Positions 1 to 8,079 of a stretch of DNA of 64,000 nt are shown in pieces. The translations under genes were made by a program, and so were the position numbers. Location: assembly GCF_040500525.1 (NCBI RefSeq), contig NZ_CP159402.1, positions 1,425,501 to 1,489,500 on the forward strand, given 5' to 3'. The notes beneath the pieces are model-generated. The model saw only the letters and a list, made by a program, of their open reading frames with translations. It made no database searches and was not told where the DNA came from. Position 1 is the first letter of the stretch; the number at the start of each line of letters is the position of its first letter. This DNA comes from Azospirillum formosense (GTDB lineage Bacteria > Pseudomonadota > Alphaproteobacteria > Azospirillales > Azospirillaceae).

Positions 1-943
1 GCTTCTCGCGCATGAAATGGATGGCCGCGGCCGACACGCCGGTGCCGATCAGGTAGCGGAGCTGCGTCTCGTCGCGGTAGCCGCGGATGGAATGCGGCGC
101 GTGCCGCTCCAGCACCGCGTAGGAGCCCGGCGGGTCCAGCCCCTCCAGGAAGCGCCCGCCCGGCGTGTCGAGCCGCACCGCCAGCTTGCCCTGCGCGGCG
201 AGGCCGGGGAAACGGCGGCAGACCTCCAGCGCGTCGGTCACCTCGCGCCCGAAGTAATCGACCAGGACGGTCAGCGGCAGCTCGGGGAAGGTCTCGTGGA
301 ACATCTCCGCCGCCCGCACGGTCGATCCGGCATAGCCGATCAGCGCGTGCGGCATCGTCCCCATGCCCTTCTTCTGGCCGAAGAAATGGGCGGTGGCGTC
401 GGTGGCGTTGCCGATGAAGCCCTTGGCGCCGACCTTGCGCTTCGCCCGGTCCGAACCGACCGAGGCGGCGTAGGCCATCATCTCCTCCATCTCCGTTCCG
501 GCGCAGTGGCGCGCCTCCATGGCGAGGAAGGCGGTCTTCGGCAGGTCGGCGCACATGGTGAAGGCGTTGTAGGCGCCGACGCAGGCGGGGCCGAGCTTCT
601 GCAGGATGATCGTCTCGGTGTCGACCAGATGGTAGAAGGAACCGGTGATGTAGAGGATCGGCTCGCCCGCACCGACCCACTTCCCTTCCGGATAGTTCAG
701 GACGATGTCGAGATCGAACCCGCGCTCCCGCGCCACCGCCTCCAGCCATTCGATGGCGAGTCGCGGCGCGCAGACCACCGGACGGCGCATGAAGATGGCG
801 TAGGTGACCTTCTTGTCACCGAACTTCCCGACCGCCTCCTTGGTCCGCTTGAAATAGGTGTCGGTCCATTCGGTGATGGCCGACGCGGGCGGATGGCTGG
901 CGGGCGCGTGACTGGCCGGCGGCTGGTTCCTGGTCTCGTCCAT
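1..943 (-). CDS. Nicotinate phosphoribosyltransferase-like protein (3' part cut by window edge)
   Basis: Partial gene: 314 residues are visible and the C-terminus lies outside the window. The product belongs to the type II phosphoribosyltransferase fold and is most likely a nicotinate phosphoribosyltransferase, which joins nicotinate and PRPP to make nicotinate mononucleotide in cytoplasmic NAD salvage. Seen: SFYHLVDTETIILQKLG near residue 102, EARHCAGTEMEE near 143 and KKGMGTMPHALIGYAG near 191, the last resembling the substrate loop of the family. The ATG at 943 has an AAGGA run a few bases upstream. A quinolinate phosphoribosyltransferase-type relative is the main alternative. It is transcribed away from the FliL-like gene; no operon partner is visible. 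Confidence 0.72.
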   Translation of the reverse strand, partial: MDETRNQPPASHAPASHPPASAITEWTDTYFKRTKEAVGKFGDKKVTYAIFMRRPVVCAPRLAIEWLEAVARERGFDLDIVLNYPEGKWVGAGEPILYITGSFYHLVDTETIILQKLGPACVGAYNAFTMCADLPKTAFLAMEARHCAGTEMEEMMAYAASVGSDRAKRKVGAKGFIGNATDATAHFFGQKKGMGTMPHALIGYAGSTVRAAEMFHETFPELPLTVLVDYFGREVTDALEVCRRFPGLAAQGKLAVRLDTPGGRFLEGLDPPGSYAVLERHAPHSIRGYRDETQLRYLIGTGVSAAAIHFMREK

Positions 944-1306
944 GGCGATGTCCTTGTCTTCCCGCTCTTGCCCTTCGCGACGGTCACGTCCGGAGGCCGC
1001 CCCCACCGCGGGAACGGCGATCCGATAGAGAAACCAGCATTATACGCCCAGGCCCTCCGGTGGAAGAGGCTTCATCCGCGGCGGCCCACCGCCGCAAGCA
1101 ATGGTGATTTACCAAAAATACGCTACGAAATCCGACGCATTTCAAACGCAAAGAAGCCGAGAAGAGATGCGCAGTTCCTCACTGTAATGCGGCATCGCCA
1201 AAAAGTATAAAATACCTGTATTTGACGACTTCCCTTTACCCATTCACCATAGACCCAAGAACAGGCACCACCCCCTTTCGGTGCCGGGAAAAGCGACGAG
1301 GTCGGC
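944..1306. other. Intergenic region between two divergent genes
   Basis: This 363-base stretch carries the upstream regions of the divergently transcribed phosphoribosyltransferase and FliL-like genes. Bases about 1100-1260 are clearly more A+T rich than the surroundings, as expected for promoters. I see no convincing gene, tRNA or strong palindrome in it. Confidence 0.5.
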
Positions 1307-1804
1307 ATGAGCCGGACAATCCACCAGAACGCGCCGAACATTGCGGCGGCCCCCTCGACGCTGGATCGCCTGGGCCGCCGGGTCGTGGTCGGGCTTCTCT
1401 GCACCATGGCCGGGCTGGCCGCGGCGGGCACCGGCGGGGCCTTTCTGCTGAAGCCCGGCACGGCGCAGGCCGGGCGCGTCGTGGGGGACACGCTGCGCAC
1501 CGCCGCCAACTACGCGCGCCTGCCGGCGATGATCTTCACGCTGAGCGACGGCGAACGGCTGCGCGAGTTGCGGGTCCGCGTGGTCCTCGACATGGAGCCG
1601 ACCGCCCCCGCCAAGACGGTGGAGAGCTACGGGCCGCGCATCGCCAGCGCCATGACCAACGTGATGCTGGACACCGACCCCGGCGAGCTGCGCGGACGCA
1701 ACGGCGCCTTCTACATCAAGGACGCGGTGATGCGCACCGCCGCGAAGGAACTCGGCGCGATGAAGATCCGGCAGGTGCTGGTCCAGGAACTCGTCATGCG
1801 CTGA
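1307..1804 (+). CDS. FliL-like membrane protein (copy A)
   Basis: A 165-residue protein with a short cytoplasmic N-terminus, one membrane segment at about residues 28-50 (VVVGLLCTMAGLAAAGTGGA) and an extracytoplasmic domain resembling FliL, the stator-associated flagellar protein. FliL-type features seen are the ELRVRVVLDME strand, the SYGPRIASAMTNVML helix, and a C-terminal KIRQVLVQELVMR ending. The family anchors near the MotA/B stator and supports flagellar torque. No flagellar gene lies nearby, so its role is inferred only from the fold. A second FliL-like gene ends at 7488 and shares the same ending pattern. A GAGG lies upstream of the ATG. Confidence 0.65.
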   Translation: MSRTIHQNAPNIAAAPSTLDRLGRRVVVGLLCTMAGLAAAGTGGAFLLKPGTAQAGRVVGDTLRTAANYARLPAMIFTLSDGERLRELRVRVVLDMEPTAPAKTVESYGPRIASAMTNVMLDTDPGELRGRNGAFYIKDAVMRTAAKELGAMKIRQVLVQELVMR

Positions 1805-1916
1805 CGGAAGGCCTGCCCGCCGACCCGAGCCGCCATCTCGGCCAACGCTCGACAGGCGTTCCGGAATGGGGAACACTCCTGTCCCCTTCGGATCTTGGGA
1901 TTGCAAGGAGACGGCC

Positions 1917-3269
1917 GTGGCCGAGTTCGATTTCGACCTGTTCACCATCGGTGCCGGCTCCGGCGGCGTCGCGGCCAGCCGGCGGGCCGCCTCCATGGGC
2001 GCCAAGGTCGCCATCTGCGAAGGCAGCCGTGTCGGCGGCACCTGCGTCATCCGCGGCTGCGTTCCGAAGAAGCTGCTGGTCTACGCCGCCCAGTTCCGCG
2101 ACGCCTTCGAGGATTCCAGCGCCTATGGCTGGGCCACCACCGCGCCGGCCTTCGACTGGGCCACGCTGATCGGGCGCAAGGACGCGGAGATCGACCGGTT
2201 GAACGGCATCTACATCAAGATGCTGGAGAATTCCGGGGTCACCCTGCACACCGGCTTCGGGCGGCTCATCGACCGCCACACGGTGGAGGTGGCGAACAAG
2301 CGCTACACCGCGAAGAACATCCTGGTCGCCACCGGCGGCTGGCCATCGCTTCCCAAGATTCCGGGGATCGAGCACGCCGTCACCTCCAACGAGGCGCTGC
2401 AGCTCGGCACCCTGCCCCACTCCGTCATCATTCTGGGCGGCGGCTACATCGCCGTGGAGTTCGCCGGGATCTTCCGCGGCCTGGGCGCCGAGGTCACGAT
2501 CATGATCCGCGGCGAGGAGCTTCTGAACGGCTTCGACGACGACATCCGCGTCGCCCTGGCCCAGGAGATGCGCAAGCGCGGAATCACCATCCTCACCCGC
2601 ACCCAGCCGGTGAAGGTCGAGGAGGGCCCCGGCGGCTTCACCGTCACCGACCAGCTCGGGCGGGAGCATTCGGCCGGCCTCGTCATGGCGGCGACCGGGC
2701 GCCGGCCGAACACGCGCGACCTCGGGCTGGAGGCCGCCGGCGTCGCGCTGGACGACGCCGGGGCGATCCGGGTGGACGAGTATTCGCGCACCAGCGTGGA
2801 CAACATCTTCGCCGTCGGCGACGTGACCGACCGCATGGCCCTGACCCCCGTCGCCATCGCCGAGGGGCGCGCCTTCGTGGAGACGCTGTTCAACGACAAC
2901 CCGACCAGCATCAGCTACGCCAACATCCCGACCGCCGTCTTCTCCATCCCGCCGCTCGGCACCGTCGGCCTGACCGAGGCGGAGGCGCGGGCGAAATTCG
3001 CGACGGTGGACATCTACAAGGCCGGCTTCCGTCCGATGAAGCACACCATGTCGGGCCGCGACGAGCGCGTCCTGATGAAGCTGGTGGTGGACGGCGAGAG
3101 CCAGCGCGTGCTCGGTTGCCACATGATGGGCATGGACGCGCCGGAGATTGTGCAGGGGTTGGGCATCGCCCTGAATTGCGGCGCCACAAAGAAAGATTTC
3201 GACCGCACCATCGCCCTCCACCCGTCTACCGCGGAGGAGTTCGTCCTGATGCGCGAGAAGGTGTCCTGA
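1917..3269 (+). CDS. gor: Glutathione-disulfide reductase
   Basis: A 450-residue flavoprotein of the pyridine nucleotide-disulfide oxidoreductase family; it reduces glutathione disulfide to glutathione in the cytoplasm. Seen: FAD-binding GAGSGGVAASRRAA near residue 11, the redox pair in GGTCVIRGCVPKK near 40, the nucleotide-binding loop ILGGGYIAVEFAG near 172, GDVTDRMALTPVA, and the C-terminal LHPSTAEEF with the catalytic His-Glu. The start is the GTG at 1917, with AAGGAG six bases upstream; an in-frame ATG at 1866 has no such site. Odd: in IRGEELLNGFD the position of the second NADPH-phosphate-binding arginine of E. coli Gor is Asn. The CVIRGC form is like plant-type enzymes. Confidence 0.92.
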   Translation: MAEFDFDLFTIGAGSGGVAASRRAASMGAKVAICEGSRVGGTCVIRGCVPKKLLVYAAQFRDAFEDSSAYGWATTAPAFDWATLIGRKDAEIDRLNGIYIKMLENSGVTLHTGFGRLIDRHTVEVANKRYTAKNILVATGGWPSLPKIPGIEHAVTSNEALQLGTLPHSVIILGGGYIAVEFAGIFRGLGAEVTIMIRGEELLNGFDDDIRVALAQEMRKRGITILTRTQPVKVEEGPGGFTVTDQLGREHSAGLVMAATGRRPNTRDLGLEAAGVALDDAGAIRVDEYSRTSVDNIFAVGDVTDRMALTPVAIAEGRAFVETLFNDNPTSISYANIPTAVFSIPPLGTVGLTEAEARAKFATVDIYKAGFRPMKHTMSGRDERVLMKLVVDGESQRVLGCHMMGMDAPEIVQGLGIALNCGATKKDFDRTIALHPSTAEEFVLMREKVS

Positions 3270-3439
3270 CGATCGGGCATAAAACCAAAGGTCAGGCGCC
3301 GGATTTCCTGGAACGCTTCTAAGAAGCCTGTGTTGAGGGCACACGACGATGGCGGCGGCACCCATGGCGGCGCACCAGCACCCCCGCGGAAGCCGTCGCC
3401 TCCTATCCTTCATCAAAGGCTCCGGGAGGGCTCCTACGC

Positions 3440-4336
3440 ATGTTCATGCACAACAAGAACCTGATGTACACGGTCCGCGTCGCTGAACCGGACCCGAAGC
3501 TGGCCAGCCTGATGCTGGAACAGTTCGGCGGTCCCCAGGGCGAGCTGGCGGCGGCCCTGCGCTACTTCACGCAGGGTCTGGCCGACGAGGACCCGGGCCG
3601 CAAGGACATGCTGATCGACATCGCGACCGAGGAACTGAGCCATCTGGAAATCATCGGCAGCATCGTCGCCATGCTGACCAAGGGCGTGAAGGGCAAGCTG
3701 GCCGAGGGCGCCGAGGAGGTCACCGATCTCTACGCCGACATCGCCAAGGGCAACGGCAGCCACACGCTGGCCCTGCTCTACGGCGGCGGCCCGGCCCTGA
3801 CCAACTCCGCGGGGCAGCTCTGGAACGCCGGCTACATCGACAGCATCGGCGAGCCGACCGCCGACCTGCGCTCCAACATCGCCGCGGAATCGCGGGCCAA
3901 GATCATCTATGAGCGCCTCATCAACATCACCCCGGACCCCGGCGTGAAGGACGCGCTGACCTTCCTGATGACCCGTGAGGTGGCGCACCAGAAGATGTTC
4001 GAGAAGGCGCTCTACTCGATCGACAACAACTTCCCGCCGGGCAAGCTGCCGGGCAACCCCGAATACACCGACAAGTACTACAACATGAGCCAGGGCGACG
4101 GCGACATGCGCGGCCCGTGGAACCAGGGCGAGCAGTGGGAGTTCGTGAATGTCACCCCCGACCAGGGCCCGGTCAGCGGCGGCGACGGCAACCCCTCGGT
4201 CCGGCTGGCGGCCGAAGAGATGAAGGCCGTCAACGAGGCCGCCAAGCGCACCATGTCGCGCACCGACGTGAACCCGGTGACGGGTGCCGACCTCGGCGCC
4301 GGCCCCGGTTCCGGCAAGATGACCCCGGTGAAGTAA
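3440..4336 (+). CDS. Manganese catalase
   Basis: A 298-residue non-haem catalase that breaks down hydrogen peroxide at a di-manganese centre in the cytoplasm. Ligand motifs of the family are present in order: Glu in GGPQGELAAALRYF (about residue 36), the E-x-x-H pair in ATEELSHLEIIG (about 67-72), Glu in NIAAESRAKIIYERL (about 151), and His in REVAHQKMFEKAL (about 184). The last roughly 60 residues are polar and glycine-rich, a normal tail for the family. GGGAGGG lies upstream of the ATG. It follows gor by 170 bases on the same strand, and both genes serve oxidative-stress defence, but no shared promoter is proven. Confidence 0.93.
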   Translation: MFMHNKNLMYTVRVAEPDPKLASLMLEQFGGPQGELAAALRYFTQGLADEDPGRKDMLIDIATEELSHLEIIGSIVAMLTKGVKGKLAEGAEEVTDLYADIAKGNGSHTLALLYGGGPALTNSAGQLWNAGYIDSIGEPTADLRSNIAAESRAKIIYERLINITPDPGVKDALTFLMTREVAHQKMFEKALYSIDNNFPPGKLPGNPEYTDKYYNMSQGDGDMRGPWNQGEQWEFVNVTPDQGPVSGGDGNPSVRLAAEEMKAVNEAAKRTMSRTDVNPVTGADLGAGPGSGKMTPVK

Positions 4337-4346
4337 GGCCCATATT

Positions 4347-4390
4347 CCCCTCCCCCGCCCAGCGGGGGAGGGTCAGGGTGGGGGCAAGCG
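4347..4390. repeat. G+C-rich palindromic intergenic repeat, single unit
   Basis: A perfect 11-base inverted repeat (CCCTCCCCCGC at 4348-4358, GCGGGGGAGGG at 4362-4372) followed by a tail GGTGGGGGCAAGCG at 4377-4390. The same arm and the same tail recur at 7449-7477, so this is a dispersed REP-like element. It sits between convergent catalase and ampG genes, where it could also act as a two-way terminator, although no T-run is present. Confidence 0.75.
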
Positions 4391-5740
4391 TCACGTTCCG
4401 GCCTTCACCACCGCCGCGTCCCGCCGTGGCCGCGTCATCAGCCACAGCAGCACCAGCAGCCCCGGCACCGCCCCGCCGGTGGACAGCAAGAAGAAGCTGC
4501 TCCAGTCCATCCGTTCGGCCAGCCAGCCCGACGAGGCGCCGAACAGGTCTCCGCCCAGCTTGTAGAAACTGCTGAGCAGCGCGTACTGCGTGGCCGTGTA
4601 GGCGGTGTTGCACAGGCTCGACAGGTAGGCGACGAAGGCCGCCGTCGCGATGCCGCCGCAGACATTCTCCAGCGCCACCGTCACCGCCAGCGCCGACACG
4701 TCGTGCCCGACCTGCGCCAGCATGACGTAGCCCAGGTTGGACAGCATCTGCATCAGCCCGCCGACCAGCAGCCCGCGCAGCACGCCGATGCGCCCGACCA
4801 GCACCCCGCCGATCAGCCCGCCGATGATCGTCGCCCACAGGCCAAACAGCTTGGTGACGTTGGCGATCTCCGTCTTCTCGAAGCCGAGATCGACGTAGAA
4901 GGGCGCCGACATCACCCCCGCCAGCACGTCCCCTAGCTTGTAGCAGGCGATGAACAGCAACACCGCCGCCCAGGCCGGGCGCGTCATGAACTCCACGAAG
5001 GGCGCCACGACGGCGCCGTAGACCCAGGCCAGCAGGTCCGCCTTCCACCCCGTCAGGTGCGGGCGCGCCGCCAGCCAGTCGGCCACATGCTGCTCCCGCG
5101 CCTTGGATTCCGCGGTGTCGGCGACCTGGGGCTCGCGGTTCAGCAGGATCGTCACCATGCCGACCGCGACCAGCCCGGCCATGACGTAATAGGCGACGTG
5201 CCACCCGAAGAACTCCGCGAGGTACAGGGCCCCCGCCCCCGCCGCCAGCATGCCGAAGCGGTAGCCGAGCACGAGGATGGCCGCACCGGCGGCCTGCTGG
5301 TGCTCCTCCAGCACCTCGACGCGGTAGGCGTCGACCACGATGTCCTGGCTGGCCGAGAAGAAGGCGACGACCACGGCCAGCATGGCGGTCCACCACAGGT
5401 CGGTGACCGGGTTGGTGCTGCCCAGCCCGATCAGCGCCGCCATCAGCCCGGCCTGCGCCACCAGCGCCCAGCCGCGCCGCCGTCCGAACAGGCGGGTCAT
5501 CACCGGCAGGCGCAGCCGGTCGATCAGCGGCGCCCAGACGAACTTCAGCGCGTAGGGCATGGTGACCAGCGCGAACAGGCCGATGGCCGTCTTGCTGACG
5601 CCGCCCTCGCGCAGCCAGATCGACAGGGTGGACCCGGTCAGCGCCAGCGGCAGCCCTTCGGAAAAGCCGAGGAACAGAATGGCCAGAACGCGCCGGTCAA
5701 GATAGACGGAGGCCGCCTGACCCCAGGAGGATGGTTTCAC
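4391..5740 (-). CDS. ampG: AmpG-type muropeptide MFS permease
   Basis: An inner-membrane transporter of the major facilitator superfamily, most like AmpG, which imports anhydro-muropeptides for peptidoglycan recycling. About 12 hydrophobic segments are seen. AmpG-like landmarks are LFLGFSEGLPLALTGSTLS near the N-terminus, the ASQDIVVDAYRVE segment and TATQYALLSSFYKLGGDL near the end. I chose the GTG at 5740 (449 residues), which has GGAAGGG about eight bases upstream and gives the usual family length; an ATG at 5839 would add 33 charged residues before the first helix. It is divergent from the DAHP synthase gene. A related general AmpG-like sugar permease cannot be excluded. Confidence 0.85.
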   Translation of the reverse strand: MKPSSWGQAASVYLDRRVLAILFLGFSEGLPLALTGSTLSIWLREGGVSKTAIGLFALVTMPYALKFVWAPLIDRLRLPVMTRLFGRRRGWALVAQAGLMAALIGLGSTNPVTDLWWTAMLAVVVAFFSASQDIVVDAYRVEVLEEHQQAAGAAILVLGYRFGMLAAGAGALYLAEFFGWHVAYYVMAGLVAVGMVTILLNREPQVADTAESKAREQHVADWLAARPHLTGWKADLLAWVYGAVVAPFVEFMTRPAWAAVLLFIACYKLGDVLAGVMSAPFYVDLGFEKTEIANVTKLFGLWATIIGGLIGGVLVGRIGVLRGLLVGGLMQMLSNLGYVMLAQVGHDVSALAVTVALENVCGGIATAAFVAYLSSLCNTAYTATQYALLSSFYKLGGDLFGASSGWLAERMDWSSFFLLSTGGAVPGLLVLLWLMTRPRRDAAVVKAGT

Positions 5741-5957
5741 CCGTTCAACCCTTCCGCACACCTGCGTAACCGTCTGTATAGGCTCCCGCCGGACGCCCCG
5801 GCCAGCGCGCTTTTTCGGGCGCGGCGCCGCATCATCCATTGCGGAAGTTGCGGTCGAAACTATGGAAAAATTTCCCGACGACCGCTATACAGAGTACCCC
5901 TCTGGCCGTCATCCGGCCTTCGAGAGGAACCCTTAGCACAAGGAAAGAGCGGGCGTC

Positions 5958-7343
5958 ATGGTTGAGCGTTGGTCCCCCGACAGCTGGAGGTCGAAGCCGG
6001 CGAAGCAGCTTCCGACCTATCCGGACCCGTCCAAGGTCGAAGCGGTCGAGCAGCGCCTGTCCTCCTATCCCCCGTTGGTCTTTGCGGGCGAGGCGCGCCG
6101 GCTGAAGGACAGCCTCGCCGCCGCCGCCACCGGCAACGCCTTCCTTCTGCAGGGCGGCGACTGCGCGGAGAGCTTCGCGGAGTTCCACCCGAACAACATC
6201 CGCGACACCTTCCGCGTCCTGCTGCAGATGGCCGTCGTGCTGACCTTCGGCGCCGCCATTCCGGTGGTCAAGGTCGGCCGCATGGCCGGGCAGTTCGCCA
6301 AGCCGCGCTCCGCCGACACCGAGGTGATGGAGGGGATCGAGCTTCCGTCCTACCGCGGTGACATCATCAACGGCTTCGACTTCACGCCGGACGCCCGCGT
6401 TCCCGACCCGGAGCGCATGATGCAGGCCTACACCCAGGCCGCCGCCACGCTGAACCTGCTGCGCGCCTTCTCCCAGGGCGGCTACGCCGACCTGCACAAG
6501 GTCCATCAGTGGACGCTGGGCTTCGTCGAGCGCTCCCCCGCCGGTGAGCAGTTCCGCGAGATCGCCAACCGGCTGGACGAGACGCTGGGCTTCATGGCGG
6601 CCTGCGGCATCACCGCCCAGACCACCCCGCAGATCCGCGAGACCGAGTTCTTCACCAGCCACGAGGCGCTGCTGCTGCCGTTCGAGCAGGCGATGACCCG
6701 TGTCGACAGCACCACCGGCGACTGGTACGACGTGTCGGCCCACATGCTGTGGATCGGCGACCGCACCCGCCAGCCGGACGGCGCGCACGTCGAGTTCCTG
6801 CGCGGCGTGAAGAACCCGATCGGCCTGAAGTGCGGCCCGACCACCGATCCGGACGAGCTGATCCGCCTGATCGACCTGCTGAACCCGACCAACGAGCCGG
6901 GCCGCCTGACCCTGATCGTCCGCATGGGCGCCGACAAGGTCGCGGACAAGTTCCCGCCCCTGCTCCGCAAGGTGCAGCGCGAGGGCCGGATCGTCGTCTG
7001 GTCCAGCGACCCGATGCACGGCAACACCGTGAAGTCCTCCAGCGGCTACAAGACCCGTCCGGTGGAGAAGGTGCTGTCGGAGGCGCGCGACTTCTTCGCG
7101 GTGCACGAGGCCGAGGGCACCCACGCCGGCGGCGTCCATTTCGAGCTGACCGGCCAGGACGTGACGGAGTGCACGGGCGGCGCCCAGGCGATCACCGACC
7201 ATAAGCTGGCGCTGCGCTACCACACCGCCTGCGACCCGCGTCTGAACGCCAGCCAAGCGCTGGAACTGGCCTTCCTGCTGGCCGAGGAGCTGAAGCGCGC
7301 CCGCCTGAAGCGCGACGCCGACCGCCGAGCGGCGGCGGAGTAA
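5958..7343 (+). CDS. Class II 3-deoxy-7-phosphoheptulonate (DAHP) synthase
   Basis: A 461-residue enzyme that condenses phosphoenolpyruvate and erythrose-4-phosphate in the first step of the shikimate pathway in the cytoplasm. It is the plant/type II form: [15 protein letters not shown] at the N-terminus, the metal-binding Cys in [16 protein letters not shown] near residue 68, [13 protein letters not shown] near 110, and [20 protein letters not shown] near 350. Length is typical of the family. The GGAAAG before the ATG is about ten bases away. It is divergent from ampG, with about 217 bases of shared upstream DNA, and is followed by a large palindromic repeat that may end its transcript. Confidence 0.95.
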   Translation: MVERWSPDSWRSKPAKQLPTYPDPSKVEAVEQRLSSYPPLVFAGEARRLKDSLAAAATGNAFLLQGGDCAESFAEFHPNNIRDTFRVLLQMAVVLTFGAAIPVVKVGRMAGQFAKPRSADTEVMEGIELPSYRGDIINGFDFTPDARVPDPERMMQAYTQAAATLNLLRAFSQGGYADLHKVHQWTLGFVERSPAGEQFREIANRLDETLGFMAACGITAQTTPQIRETEFFTSHEALLLPFEQAMTRVDSTTGDWYDVSAHMLWIGDRTRQPDGAHVEFLRGVKNPIGLKCGPTTDPDELIRLIDLLNPTNEPGRLTLIVRMGADKVADKFPPLLRKVQREGRIVVWSSDPMHGNTVKSSSGYKTRPVEKVLSEARDFFAVHEAEGTHAGGVHFELTGQDVTECTGGAQAITDHKLALRYHTACDPRLNASQALELAFLLAEELKRARLKRDADRRAAAE

Positions 7344-7383
7344 GACGTCCGCAGGGGCTTGCCCCCTCCCTACCCCTCCCTAC

Positions 7384-7477
7384 CCCTCCCCCGCTAACGC
7401 AGGGGAGGGAACGGCAGCCGCTTCGCAGAAGGCACCCTCCCCTGCGTAGCGGGGGAGGGCCGGGGTGGGGGCAAGCG
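7384..7477. repeat. Double-unit palindromic repeat forming a long hairpin
   Basis: Two arms, 7384-7409 (26 bases) and 7435-7459 (25 bases), are reverse complements except for one missing T and could form a very long hairpin with a 25-base loop. The right arm and tail match the unit at 4362-4390 (GCGGGGGAGGG, then GGTGGGGGCAAGCG). Just upstream, ACCCCTCCCT is repeated in tandem (7373-7390). It lies between convergent genes and may act as transcript end or as an RNA-stabilising structure. Confidence 0.8.
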
Positions 7478-7487
7478 GTTCAAGCGC

Positions 7488-7940
7488 CTACCGCACCACC
7501 ATCCGCTCCAGCAGCACCTCGCGCACCCGGATGGCCTGCGCCTCGCGCTTCATCACGCTCGCCACGGTGCTCTTGATCAGGTTGGCACCTTCGGCCCCGT
7601 TCAACTGGCCCGGCTCGATCTGGCGCAGCCGGTCGGCCATCTGGTCGGCGATGCGGGGAACGAAGGGCGTGGCGGGATTCGGGTCCCCGGTGGGCTCGAT
7701 CTCCAGAAGCACGCGGATGTCCACTTGGCGCGCGTCGCTGCCGCCCAGGGTGAAGGTCATCGTCGGCAAGGAGGCGTAGGTCTTCTGCGCCTTGCGGTCG
7801 CCACCGCCGCCGCGGGCGCCGGATGCGCCGGACACGACCGTCCAGGTGCCCAGGGCGGCGAGCAGCACCAGGGCCACCGCGACGACGACGGGCATCAGGG
7901 ACACCGATTCCCCATCGGAGCGCCGCAGCAGGAACCGCAC
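7488..7940 (-). CDS. FliL-like membrane protein (copy B)
   Basis: A 150-residue protein with one membrane segment at about residues 15-37 (LMPVVVAVALVLLAALGTWT), a Gly/Arg linker, then a FliL-like domain: LPTMTFTLGG, VDIRVLLEIEP, FVPRIADQMADRL and the C-terminal IRVREVLLERMVVR. The start is the GTG at 7940, which has GGAAAGG about six bases upstream; an ATG at 7985 would add 15 residues without a ribosome site. It resembles copy A (1307-1804) in architecture. No flagellar genes are nearby, so a link to stator function is inference from the family only. Confidence 0.65.
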   Translation of the reverse strand: MRFLLRRSDGESVSLMPVVVAVALVLLAALGTWTVVSGASGARGGGGDRKAQKTYASLPTMTFTLGGSDARQVDIRVLLEIEPTGDPNPATPFVPRIADQMADRLRQIEPGQLNGAEGANLIKSTVASVMKREAQAIRVREVLLERMVVR

Positions 7941-8007
7941 GGGTCGCCTTTCCCCCACCGTTCCCCTGATGGGGCATGGGCACATTTAACGATGATTTAT
8001 CCTAGAT

Positions 8008-8057
8008 AAAAAAACGGGGCCGGTCAAAGCGCGTCGCGCGACCGGCCCCGCTTTTTT
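8008..8057. terminator. Bidirectional rho-independent terminator
   Basis: A perfect 11-base stem (CGGGGCCGGTC at 8015-8025, GACCGGCCCCG at 8040-8050) is flanked by an A-run on the left and a T-run on the right. It lies just beyond the stop of the succinate-semialdehyde dehydrogenase gene and would end that transcript on the minus strand. Confidence 0.88.
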
Positions 8058-8079
8058 ACTTGAAATCAGCGGCCGGCCT

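Noticed and set aside
17..1210. Long open frame on the plus strand over the phosphoribosyltransferase gene
   Set aside because: It is a mirror frame of the minus-strand gene, Arg/Gly/His rich, with no family motif or ribosome site.
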